This document shows positions 11,690 through 22,159 of a DNA stretch of 64,000 nt, in pieces (the stretch's first letter is position 1; each line of letters opens with the position of its first letter). Location: assembly GCA_948567375.1 (NCBI GenBank), contig OX419757.1, positions 46,562,001 through 46,626,000 of the forward strand, written 5' to 3'. The notes under the pieces were generated by a model, which was given only the letters and a program-made list of their open reading frames with translations, had not been told where the DNA came from and made no database searches. Position numbers and translations under genes: made by a program. The DNA comes from Lunularia cruciata (Eukaryota; Streptophyta; Marchantiopsida; Lunulariales; Lunulariaceae).

Positions 11690-14592
11690 TGGAGGACCAA
11701 GAGCCTCATCAAGCAATGGTTGATTGGATAGTTAAGCAGTTTGCGGACGTGTTTCCGGATGATTTGCCAAAGGATTACCCTCCAATTGAGGTATGCCCTT
11801 CAAGATCGAGTTATTGCCAGGGAGTACTCTAGTGAGTAGACCAATCTATCGGCTCTCACCAAAGGAGTTAGAGGAGTTGCGAAAAACACTTACAGATTGT
11901 TGGAGAAGGACTTCATACAACATAGTACCTCTCCTTGGGAAGCACTGGTACTATTTGTTCCAAAGAAGGATGGAAGACTTCATTTCTGTATTGTTTATCG
12001 TGAGCTCAATAAGCAAATCGTGAAGAATGCATATCCCTTGCCTCGGATTGATGACTTGCTTGATCAACTAAGTGGAACATGCTAATTTTCCAAGTTGGAT
12101 CTTTGCAGCGGCTATTGGAAAATTTCTATTGAGAGAGAGGATGTGCAAAAGACTGCCTTTTGTACAAGGTATGGGCATTTTGAGTGGAGAGTTCTACCTT
12201 TCGGACTCACTAATGCTCCTACAGTCTTCATGGATCAGATGCATCGGGTGTTGGATGGACTATGGGATTGGTCCGTGGTGGTATTCTTGGATGCTATCTT
12301 AATTTATAGTAAGACAAAGGTAGAACACGGGAATCATGTGTGAGAAGTCCTAAGATGACTACGACAATGGAAATTGTACTACAAGAAGTCAAAGTGTGCC
12401 TTTTGGCAGAAGGAGGTTACCTTCTTGGGTCATAAGATCTAATCAAAGGAGATCAAGATGGAAGAAGAGAAGATCAAGGCCATTACTGATTGGCCTACCC
12501 CAAAGGATGCTACAGAAGTACGAGCATTTGATGGATTGGCCAGTTTTTACCGACGGTTCATCCATTATTATGCTCATGTGGCTGCACCATTGACTGACCT
12601 CTTGGGAAATAACTTGGAGCTTCCAATGGACCACCAAGCATGAAGAAGCATTCTAGAAGTTAAAGCATATGGTGTCTTCAAGACCCATTCTTCAACCATA
12701 TGATCCTCAACTAACCTATGTAGTTGATTTTGATGCTTCTAACTTTGCAATTGGAGCCGTGCTGCAACAAGTATTCCCAGATGGACTCCATCCCATTGCC
12801 TTTGTGTCTCACCGACTTAATATGGCTGAATGAAACTACTCTGCTTGAGATCAAGAAAAACTTGCAATGGTATATGCCACCAAGGTATGGAGGCATTACC
12901 TCTTGGGGAAACAAGTGATCATGCGAACTGATCACAAACCATTGTTGCAGACCTTACACTTGGAACACATGAAGAGTTGACATCATCGATGGGAGGAACA
13001 ACTCCAATTGTATGCCATCAAACTTGAGTACAAACCAGGTCGGTTCTATGTCATCCCTGATGCTTTATCACGATGACCTGATTTGAAGTCTCTTCCTCTC
13101 ATCACAGGGGCAATTTCAACTGTGTTAGTTGATTCCAAGGTCCAAAATGAGTTTCAGTCAACTCTTCACCAAGATCTTTTCTTCCAAACGGTATAGGGTT
13201 GCCTTACGGCATGCAATAAGGAGTACAACACCTTCTCCATCAAGGAGGGCCTTTTATTCCATGAAGATTGGATCTATGTTCCAGCTAAAGGTGATCTTTG
13301 ACTTGTGCGCCTTCAAGAAGCCCATGATTTACCCATCGCGTGTCACATGGGTGTGAACAAGACCTTGAGTACCCTCCAATGTCAATGGTGGTGGCCCAAC
13401 ATGACACGAGATGTTCAAGAATTTGTCCAATCATGTGAGAGCTACCAACATAACAAGGCCAACAACCCAAAGCCAAGTGGACTCCTTCAACCACTCGCCA
13501 TTCCATCCGCTTGTTGGGATCATGTGAGCTTGGATCTCATCACATCCTTGCCAAAGATAAAACAAGGACACACTGCAATTGTGGTGTTTGTGGATAAGCT
13601 TAGTAAGCAAATCCACCTGGCACCAACTTGTGATATTGTGGATGCTCCAACCTTAGTGCAAATCTACTTCAGCAATGTCTTCAAGCATAATGGGATGCTA
13701 CGTGTACTCATCTCAGACCGTGATCCTTGATTTACCGGGAAGTTTTGGCAAGCACTCTTCTAGATACTTGGCACCAAGCTTGCTTTGTCCACGGCCTATC
13801 ATCCGCAAACTGATGGACAAACCAAACGTGAAAATTGTACATTGGAGGATATGTTGTGTGCATTTGTCAATGTCCACCATACCAATTGGGACAAATGTCT
13901 TACAGCTGCAGAATTTGCCTACAACAATTCCAAACAAGCAAGCACCGGATTTTCTCCTTTCTTTCTCAATTTTGGCCAAGATCCGCTTGTTCCAGATTCT
14001 CTTCTTGCTCCACCTCCATCTTAGGTTCCTCATACTTCCCACATTCTTGACCACTATATCCCAATCTCTCCAACAAGCCAAGTCTCACCTCCTTGTTGCT
14101 CAGAATCGCCAAAAACAATATGCGGACCACCATCGTCGTGATCTCACCTTTGAAGTTGGTGATAAAGTCACGCTATCCTCTAGTAACCTTCCTCTCCCAC
14201 TTGATACCCAAGTTTGTAAACTTGCCTCTTAATTGGATAGGAACCTTTGATCTCACCCAAATTGTCTCTCTTATTGCTTATCAACTTGCCTTGCCTTGTC
14301 ACATACGTATCCTTCTTGTCTTTCATATTTCCAAATTGAAACCCTTTGTTCCTAACCCCTCTTCTTATTCCCCTCAAGTCCAACCTCTCCCTCTTCCTGT
14401 CCCTATCAATGATCATGAGGAGTACGAAGTTGATTATATCCTTGCGCATCACTATATTCAACGAGGTCATCGCCAACATATGGAGTATAAGGTCCTTTGG
14501 AAAAGGTGTCCCCTTCATGATGCCACATGGGAACCTCTTTCTCACCTCCAAAATGCACAGATAGCCATCCAAGACTTTGAAACTTCATTGGC
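11690..14592 (+). pseudogene. Family C RT, RNase H, integrase and chromodomain remnant
   Basis: RT spans 11790-12350: [48 protein letters not shown], and an active-site box reading FLDA instead of FLDD. RNase H spans 12650-13070 ([36 protein letters not shown]). The integrase zinc region and core span 13300-14030: HMGVNKTLSTLQC, SLDLITSLPKIKQGH, VLISDRDP, then TAYHPQTDGQTKRENCTLED. The chromodomain is at 14415-14570 (EEYEVDYILAHHYIQRGHRQ, then EYKVLWKRCPLHDATWEP). Chromodomains direct chromovirus integration to heterochromatin marks. Multiple stops and frameshifts inactivate it. Confidence 0.85.
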
Positions 14593-14626
14593 AATGAGGA
14601 CGTCACCAACTAGTGGCGGGGGAATA

Positions 14627-15052
14627 TGTAACAATATGGAGTTTAGCGACAAAGTTAGTCGGGCTTACGAAGTAGCACATAAGACAAATTAGCCTAGAAT
14701 ATTCTGGAAGTATCTAGGAAGCTTCTTGGGAAGCTTCCTGGTTAGCTTAGCTTGCACCTCAAGTAAGTAGCTTCTAGAAGGAAGCTTCTAGAAGCTTCCA
14801 ACTAACTTAGCTTGCACGCCAAGTAGGCCGCTTCTAGAAGGAAAATTCTTGAGAAGCACCCTAGTTAACTTGGCTTGCACTCTAAGAAAGCGGCTTGAGG
14901 AAGCTTCTTGAGAAGCTTCTCAAGGGCCTTGTATGCTACCTATAAATACCAAAGCCAAGGCTCATGCTAGGCATTCAAAGTTTTCTCTCATTCAAGTGTC
15001 CCAGTGTGAGTTTCCATTCTCCTATTTCTCTCCTCGGATTCGGTCTTTTACA
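14627..15052 (+). repeat. Family C 3' LTR (426 bp)
   Basis: Starts TGTAACAATATGGAGTTTAG and ends CGGTCTTTTACA. It carries a four-pentamer perfect heat-shock array GGAAG-CTTCT-AGAAG-CTTCC at 14780-14799 and a three-pentamer array at 14696-14710. The 15-bp excess over the 5' LTR falls in this array. Confidence 0.9.
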
Positions 15053-15057
15053 TTCAC

Positions 15058-16717
15058 AAACAAGACAAGAGCTCCATATGGTGATATGCTAGGTTGGATA
15101 AACTCTTGTTATAGTATATCCTGAACTAGAGCCTTGTACTTCTCTAAATCATGAGGTGATAGTTAATATGGGGCCTTAGAAGGAGGTGTCTTCCCAAGAA
15201 GTAGCTCAATTTTATGATCTACTCTCCTTTTTGGTGGTAATTTTGAGGGTTAATCATCAAGAAATACATCTTGAAACTCATTGACCACATCCTTTGAATT
15301 CTCAAGAATTTTTCCATTGAGTTTTGCACTCTAAACTTCTCTTATTAGACCCATGAAATATTTATCTATCTTATCAATAGTTGTTGTCACTATGATATAG
15401 AGAGGCATTTCTTGTCTTTTAATCATTCTCTATCTCCAATGATTTTCCTTGGCTAGTTCTCACTATTTTCTCTCCAATCTACCATAGGGTTTAGTGCTCC
15501 ATCCATGGCATGCCTAAGATCACATCATAACAAGCTCTTTGTATCACTTGCCGCTTGATTCTTTTTGATATTCTCTTACAAGGAGTGTTACTTTTCTAGG
15601 TAATCATTCAATCTTCTCTATTTGACCATTAGATAACTCTACTTCTTCATTCTCATCCTTCTTTAGTTCCATCTCCAACCTTATTATAATAGAGCAAGAC
15701 AAGAAATTCTTTGTTGATCAAAGGTCTATCAATACTCTCACCTGATTGCTTTCTAGGATTCCATTTATGATATTTAATTATGTATTTGTCTTCCTCAACC
15801 TTTTTGCACTTGTTCTCTTCATCCCCTTGCTTTTTTGCTTCTTCATTGGTCCAATAAGGCCACAAAATACATTTTTGGTCATATCCATTTTTTAATGTGA
15901 TTTTAACATCCTCTCCTTCAAATTTTCTCTCCAAGTTGTTCAAATGTTGTTTATATAAACATCAAGGGCTTCTAAGAAGGTGAGTACAACAAGTGATGGC
16001 TATATGGTCAACTTGGCCACAATTATAACAACATTGTTGTTTTGCTTTAGCTCCTTTCCCTTGAGTGAATCCATCAATCCTTTCTTTGACTTGTCTCCAT
16101 TCTCCTTGGACCAATCAGGTTCCTTGGTCTCAAAACAAAGATTTCCCATTTCCATAGGAAATAGCACACCAAAATGTGGTGTTTCAACTTGATAGTGTTC
16201 AATTAGGACTACACATTCACCTCCTCCAAGTGCTCTTGATATTGTTTGAGGACACGCAATGGCTTCAAAAACAATGCAAGGATTTTGTACCATTACCTCT
16301 TGGTGAATTATCTCTTTTAACCCCCATTTGAAATTGTCAAGAGCTTTTTCTGGACTCATATTGGTTATTGTGACCTATAGATCAAGAAATGACTCTACAT
16401 ACTCTTGTATGCTATTCTACTACTTCAACTCCTATAGTCAAGTTCAAGCAATCTACACAGAATTCAAAAAATGAAAGCTTCTTGCATTGCCATCCAAGTG
16501 ATCTTTCTTCCTTTTGCCAACACTAATTGTTCCCAAGCATTGTTCTATATGAGGGCTTTATCAGTCAAGTACCCACATGCAAACACACATGTAGAATGAT
16601 CATTGATCTCAATTGTGAACAATCAAAAGTATTGATTCATTCTTAATCTCATTAGCTTGTGGTCTTCCAAGAGGCATGATCCACTCTCTTGGATTAAAAC
16701 ACATATTTTTATACCAT
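15058..16717 (-). pseudogene. A1 5' internal part: RT start, protease, gag
   Basis: Minus-strand continuation of A1 after the C insertion. The RT N-terminus is at 15058-15300. A protease-gag junction lies around 15650-15800 (NNLERKFEGEDVKITLKNGY is the gag tail; a protease-like ENFLS block precedes RT). The gag capsid region is at 16000-16360 (EALDNFKWGLKEIIHQEVM, FEAIACPQTISRALGGGE), reaching a gag N-terminal block near 16600. The leader from the primer site to gag is only about 100 bp, so both leader ORFs seen in A2 and A4 are missing. Confidence 0.75.
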
Positions 16718-16840
16718 TCTAATGTTCCAAGGACATGAGAATCCCAAAGAGAAATGCAAGAGAAACACAAAATTTCATCCCTCAATACTCTCATGACCCA
16801 AGGAAACACCTTGTCTTTATATTATAGCAAAGAGGATCCA
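16718..16840 (-). repeat. A1 5' LTR remnant
   Basis: About 123 bp of the family A LTR end (AATGTTCCAAGGACATGAGA). It stops abruptly and is followed by copia leader sequence. More than 400 bp of LTR are lost. Confidence 0.65.
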
Positions 16841-17307
16841 CACAACATTAATCCATTGCTTCCAATCAGATAGATCAGCTTCTAAAGTGAGATTGACTTC
16901 AATGCCATCAATGATACAGAAAATTGAAGTTATTATTGACTTGAGAGAGAGATAATGCTTCTAGGAATGGAAGAAATCTCCATTGAATGTCACAAAAGTA
17001 GAATCAAATCAAATGAAGGGAGTAGTAGCAACAATAGGAGCAAACATGATGAACCATGTGTATGTAGAAAGTGAAACCAAGGTTTCAAGAGAATCAAAAG
17101 ACTTTGATTCATAGAAGATAGTGGAGAAACTCTCTTCCAAAATCCAGAGAAGAAAGAACAATCACTCTTTGGAAGAAAAAAAAGAAGTTCTTGTTACTTG
17201 GATACATTGATGTGTAAGAAGATCAAATCCCTTAGAATCTAAAAATGGTATACTAAGGCATCTCCTAAAAACTAATGAAGAATCATAAGATGCATTCTCT
17301 AATACCA
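16841..17307 (-). other. Copia 5' leader with primer site
   Basis: The minus-strand primer-binding site TGGTATTAGAGAATGCA (17291-17307) abuts the LTR. The remaining about 450 bp should be leader and gag N-terminus, but no clear gag motif is visible. It is joined to the A1 LTR remnant at about 16840. Confidence 0.55.
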
Positions 17308-17856
17308 TGAAAGGAAATGAGTGGAATGAACTGATGAACATTAGATAACCCTCAAGTCAAGATTATATGTATATAGCACAATTTAAGAAGATCAAGAACT
17401 ATGCCTAAGAGCTTAGGCATGACATCCAAGATTACTTACATAACGGATGCAAGACTTGCACTAACTTGTTCCTATGTTAGTGATATTATATAACTATTCT
17501 TGTTATGATTCTTACAAGTTTCTATGAGAGCCAAGTGGATGTGCATGATTGACACACTCTTTGCACAAGTAAATAAATATGTAAAAGGTAAGAAGAAAGG
17601 AATACAAGGCACACACAAGTGAAAAAGGAATAAAGAGTGCAAGGTCCAACAATCCTAAGTGGCCAAAAAAGACACACCAAAGTAGGGCCCAAAGGTACCA
17701 AAGGAAAAAAAGCATGCCAACAACCAACATCAAAGAAACTAAGGAGAGTGTAGTCTACTAATGAACTGTGTGGTAGAGATCTTCCAATGGTATGTTTGGT
17801 AAGTGGGGAGGGAGGATCCAAGTGTACAAGTGGTTCATTATCATGCTAGCCTAATA
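17308..17856 (-). repeat. Copia 5' LTR (549 bp, with about 261-bp extra segment)
   Basis: It aligns with 3255-3552 except for 17570-17830, which is bracketed by the direct repeat ACAAG (17565-17569 and 17826-17830). The segment was either inserted here or lost from the other LTR. Confidence 0.75.
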
Positions 17857-18656
17857 TCCTTTTGAAGTTTGCTATTCTATGCCCATAGATTTCTAGATCT
17901 CAGACTCATGTACGTACCATCAAGACTTAATAAATAGACTTCTACGGAGAGAATAGATGGATGAAGTTGTATCATCAAGAATTAACAAATAGATTGCTAT
18001 GTAGAGACTCAATGCATCAAATAAAAAACACATGTTTTTGAAATAGGAGAGAGAAGGTGCAAATCTATTTGAGGTATGTTCATTCTTGATCATTACAGTT
18101 ATTCACAATCATTGAGAACTGTTGGCTTTATAGCACAAAGTATTCAATCAACCCAAGAGATGGTCACTGTTGGACAAAACAAGAGTTCCTTTGTAACTTT
18201 CAAATGAGTTGTCTTACTTTAAAAGATATTGTGATGAGATACACTACTCAAGGACCTATGTTTCACAAGCTTCAATACCATTCCTCAAAAAAATGAAGGA
18301 GGAAGGAGAATAAGGAGGAGATGATATGCATAAGATAGCAAGAAGGATACAAATGATACCAAAAATTTGGAGAAAGCCTTTAAAGGTTAGTAGAATGGAA
18401 GACTCATCAAGCCATTGAGGCTGAGCTCTAGTAACATTGAAATGAGAGAATTGTTATAGTTTATTTAAGATATCAAAGTTCTATAAGTCATATAGTATAT
18501 ATTGAGAAGATTTTTGTTGTCTTTTAATAAAGTTGAAGGTCTATCCTCAATCAATCATTCTGATTTCTGATGTATTAGACATCCTAGCACTCAACTTTCC
18601 ATAGTCTCACCAAAGTAGACACTCTTTATTACACACAACAATACTCCACTCTATCT
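17857..18656. other. Intergenic DNA between copia and B1
   Basis: AT-rich, no coding frame or repeat recognised. It ends with ATCT (18653-18656), the left copy of the B1 target duplication. Confidence 0.5.
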
Positions 18657-19121
18657 TGTAACACCCATTTGTGCATATATGTGCTATTGTGATATTTAGT
18701 TTTGTATTATAAGTACTTGAGAGATATTATTTATATAGAGATAAAGGATGGTTCTACATCAGTCATGATTAGCTAAATTTAGTCAAAGCTAAAATAGTGG
18801 ACCTTAGTTTAGAGGAAGTAAAAAAGATGAGCATTACTATTTTGGATTTTAGTGTATTGATTGTAGGAAAGAATTGAGAACTTTTGGACCCACGGGACTT
18901 TTTGCTTTGGATTATTTTATAGTCAATAGATAGCCCATGTGAAGGAATCCTTGACTTAGTGGTTGGATCAAGATAAGATCATACGCTTAGGGGAATATTC
19001 CCATGAGTTTTAGATTTTAGACTTTATTATTTTAGCCTAGTAACTTAAGTTACTAGGCTAAATAAAGTAAACATACATACGCTTAGGGGAATATTCCTAT
19101 GAGTTTTAGAAAATTTAGACA
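18657..19121 (+). repeat. B1 5' LTR, lacking TATA-to-end segment
   Basis: Starts TGTAACACCCATTTGTGCAT like B4's LTRs but lacks about the last 250 bp (TATA box to CTCACA end). In place of it is a 33-bp direct duplication around a long palindrome. Internal sequence (TTTTTGGTTCTG, the primer-site region) follows directly. Confidence 0.75.
19031..19062. repeat. Perfect 32-bp palindrome in B1 5' LTR
   Basis: The half-site TTTAGCCTAGTAACTT is followed immediately by its exact reverse complement. It lies between two copies (18981-19013, 19077-19109) of a 33-bp direct repeat starting ATACGCTTAGGGGAATATTC. Confidence 0.9.
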
Positions 19122-20660
19122 TTTTTGGTTCTGTTGTTGTGACCTCTCGAGAAGGCAAGGTAATATTCAGTGTACAATTCTATATTAGACAAAATGAGGC
19201 TATGAGAATTTGGACCAATTATGTTAGAGAATTTGGACCCATATGTATACCCTATAGTTCATTATGATGTTTTTGAGGTGATATTGTATATACTTTATAC
19301 ATGAGAGGATCTAGAGAGATTGTGTGAGGTGGAGTGCAGATTTTGGGGATTTTGGGGTTTTTGGGTAAAGCCTCAAGTTTGAGATCTAGAATTAAAATTT
19401 TCACAGAGGATAGCTTGGATTATATATTAGTTGGGACAATTTAAATTATTGTAAGGGCTGCTACATGCATTGAGCTAGATGTTTTGGAAGGTGGTAGTGT
19501 AAACTGCATGCTCTCTAGAATTTTATACAGAGTTTGCCATTTCTTCAATTTTTACTTGATTCTTTTGAAACTTTCCAAGAAAACTAAGTGCCTTGTGTTG
19601 TATCTTTTTGTCCAAGAATTAGGGACATATCAATTTTTTGCAGGAAATTATGATTTTTTTAAGTAAGGAGGATGATTTTTAGACCAAATCTAAAATATGT
19701 GTGCTCAATAGAAAGGTGCATAGGCCAAATGGCTCAATAAAAAGATTTGAAATTTTGCAAGGGAAGATGCCCTGGGATCTTTATCAGGTGGGCACAATTT
19801 CAAAGTATTGTGACTTACCAATTGAGTGAATTTAGTGCTATTGTGAGGAGGGGTCAATTTTGAAGAGTTGAGATCTCATGCATGAGGAATGTAGAGCAAC
19901 CAAAAGCATGTTTGAATGTTTAGACTCATCTTAGGAATATGGAGGGTCACCAAGAGTGGAAGTTGAGGATATGTAAAGTTCCAAAGGGTTTGAGATGATT
20001 TTGGGGGTTGATTTGAGAAAAAGAGAGTTTAGAATAGAATTTGAAGAGAGTGCTGAGAGGATCCAAAAACATACACCTACTTGGAGGAAAGAGTGATTCT
20101 AAGTTTTTGTTATGTGGAGAGAAGAGACATAAGGCAAGCTCATGTACATTGACCTTTGAGAGCAAGAGATTGAGGGAAATGAGAGGCTTGCTAACCTTGG
20201 GATTGCATGTTGTACATTCTTCACCAAGATTGAGAGGGAGGAGATCTAAGACCAAGGAATTGTGTGAGGTTTGTGGAGTGGAAAAACTTCCAAAATAACA
20301 TGAATGTAGTAGAATAATATCACTTTTAGAGACTTTGGTAAAAGATCTTGGAAGAATCTTAGTATAGATACATAGAAACTATCATCTTCATCAACTAGTT
20401 CTCAAGATTAGTGATGGATATAATCTTTCAACTTATGGATAAACTATCCATGAAGAATTGATTAATATGCACTATAGGATTTGAGATTGCTATAGAAATC
20501 TTGGAGCAACCCAAACCTTTGTGTTCCCTTGGTGGATTACTCTCAAATGGTATTAGTAATGTATATAAGATACTAGTTATAAAATGAGAGAAAAGAAAAA
20601 CAAAAGTTGAGAGGAAAGAGAAAGATAGTGAGGGGCTAATTGGGGAAAATTCAGGTTTCC
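19122..20660 (+). pseudogene. B1 leader region with decayed leader ORFs and start of gag
   Basis: Homologous to 52618-54210 of B4. A decayed leader-domain ORF lies near 19165-19310 (VQFYIRQNEAMR). A pre-gag zinc-knuckle ORF follows, beginning MEGHQEWKLRICKVPKG near 19938; a one-base loss breaks its frame, and it stays open at 20041-20298 with CX2CX4H (altered GEKRHKASSC) and CEVCGVEKLPK. The gag start is reached at about 20653, where A2 is inserted. Confidence 0.7.
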
Positions 20661-20949
20661 TATAATACTCCGAGGATAGGAGACCTAAAGAGAAACACAC
20701 CATGAGAAACACACACTTTCACACTCAAACTCTGATGCCCCAAAGGAGCACCTTCTCTTTATTATATAGACAAAGCGTATCTCCTCCAATGAAGCACCAC
20801 CATAGGATTAGATACATAGATAGATGACATGTCAGCAAGCTCCACCCTTGGATTACTTACTTGGATGGGTGACATGTCGGTCCTAGTCCTATCTAGTTGG
20901 TCAAACAAGCTTTGACCAGAGGGAATCTTTTAGGGAATATTCTTGTAGG
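20661..20949 (-). repeat. A2 3' LTR fragment
   Basis: Reverse complement of the family A LTR end, starting TATAATACTCCGAGGATAGG. It breaks at about 20949 within the LTR, where plus-strand A3 gag sequence begins. Confidence 0.8.
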
Positions 20950-22135
20950 GAGGCCACTTCAAGGGGAGCGGGGACGGGTAGAAGAACAAAGAGATGGAGT
21001 CTCACGAGGAGAATGGACTCGAGGAGAACAATGCCGTTGTTATAATTGTGGCCGTATTGGGCACATATCTACCAACTATTGCACTCGTTTCCCTAGAGGC
21101 CCTTGGTTATAATCAAATCCGAATTGCAGAGGAGGATGTGTACAAAATTGCCTTTCGAACTAGGTATGGCCACTTTGAGTATCTTGTGATGCCTTTTGGC
21201 CTCACCAATGCGCTTGCCAGTTTCATGAGCCTAATGAATGACATATTTTGTCCATACTTGGATAAGTTTGTTATTGTCTTCTTGGATGATATCTTAGTAT
21301 ATAGTAGCACGATGACAGAACACAAACAACATCTACGAGAGGTCCTTCAGATTCTAAGACTGAATCAGTTGTACGCCAAAATCTCAAAGTGTGAGTTTGG
21401 CAAGTCTGAAGTAGACTACTTAGGGCATAGAGTAAGTGCAGAGGGCATTCAAGTATTGACAAATAAAATAGAGGTCATTCAAAAATGGAGTGCCCCAGAA
21501 GATCAGACTCAACTTAAGAGCTTCTTGGGGTTGACAGGATTCTATCATAGATTTATCAAGGACTTCTCCAAGGTTGCACAGCCTTTAACGGCACTACTTG
21601 GCAAGGGGAAGAAGTGGACATGGGGAACCGCACAAGAGTTGGCCTTTCAAGAATTGAAGGCCGCCTTGCTACATGCACCAATCTTGAAGTGGTATGACCC
21701 AAATCGTCCAATCAAGTTGGCTACAGATGCATCAGGTGTAGCAATAGGAGCAGTCCTACAACAAGAGTGGCATGACGGATGGCATCCAATTGCATATTTC
21801 TCTCGAAAGTTGTTACCGGCAGAGCGCAACTACCACACCACAGAACAAGAAGAGCTGACCATCGTTCTAGCAACTAAGCATTGGAAGCACTACTTGGGCA
21901 AGAAGGCATTGTAGTAGAGACAGACCACAAACCTCTAGTCTACCTCAAGATGCAGAAGGATCTATCTCATCACCAAATTTGGTGGGCAGAGTGGCAACAA
22001 CGCTTCAACATGACAATCACCTACGTGGAAGGTAAGAAAAAACTGGTAGATGCATTCACCCGTATGCCAATGGCCAACAACTTGGTGGCAGAGGTTAAAT
22101 TAACCCTGAATTCTGGCAAGAGATTCTAGCTGCTA
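20950..22135 (+). pseudogene. A3 gag-RT-RNase H remnant with gag/RT fusion
   Basis: The zinc knuckle [15 protein letters not shown] sits at 21036-21083. Within a few codons the sequence jumps into RT ([20 protein letters not shown], 21110 on), so the protease and RT N-terminus are deleted. The rest of RT is open: [18 protein letters not shown], active site FLDDILVYS near 21280, then RNase H ([18 protein letters not shown]). The frame shifts at about 21900 and resumes as [14 protein letters not shown] and RNase H catalytic boxes are retained. Confidence 0.8.
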
Positions 22136-22159
22136 CAAAAACTGATCCACAGATTGTAG

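Larger units (their letters stand above)
9407..15052 (+). mobile_element. Family C chromovirus (plus), inserted in A1 RT
   Basis: A complete but degraded Ty3/gypsy element of 5646 bp: LTRs 9407-9817 and 14627-15052, primer site 9819-9830 (TGGTATTAGAGC), leader ORF, gag with zinc knuckle, PR, RT, RNase H, IN and chromodomain. A perfect 5-bp target duplication TTCAC lies at 9402-9406 and 15053-15057. A1 RT sequence continues uninterrupted outside it. Each domain has several stops, so the copy is dead. The LTRs remain quite similar apart from a 15-bp length difference. Confidence 0.92.
6283..16840 (-). mobile_element. Family A chromovirus copy A1 (minus), inserted in copia and split by element C
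   Basis: The 3' LTR is 6283-6819; the internal region runs 6820-9406 and resumes at 15058-16717; a truncated 5' LTR remnant lies at 16718 to about 16840. Domain order on the minus strand is gag, PR, RT, RNase H, IN, chromodomain. All frames carry many stops. Compared with A4 and A2, the two leader ORFs are deleted: the leader jumps straight into gag near 16640. The 5' LTR joins copia leader sequence abruptly, so the insertion was followed by a deletion. Confidence 0.8.
3255..17856 (-). mobile_element. Old Ty1/copia LTR retrotransposon (minus), carrying nested insertions
   Basis: Two related LTRs bound it: 3' LTR at 3255-3552 and 5' LTR at 17308-17856, both in minus orientation. The primer site (TGGTATTAGAG on the minus strand, 17291-17307) abuts the 5' LTR, as expected. 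On the minus strand, integrase C-terminal, RT and RNase H remnants run from 6282 down to 3560 in the copia order IN-RT-RH. Family A element A1 and a solo family C LTR are inserted. Gag, protease and most of the integrase are missing around A1. No matching target duplication was seen at the outer ends, so boundaries may be off by a few bases. The element is heavily mutated and cannot be autonomous. Confidence 0.8.

Noticed and set aside
17512-17821. Hydrophobic minus-strand frames of 73 and 99 codons.
   Set aside because: They lie inside the copia LTR and its extra segment; no independent support.
17857-18656. Possible further copia or gene fragment between the two element clusters.
   Set aside because: Translations on both strands gave no recognisable motif.
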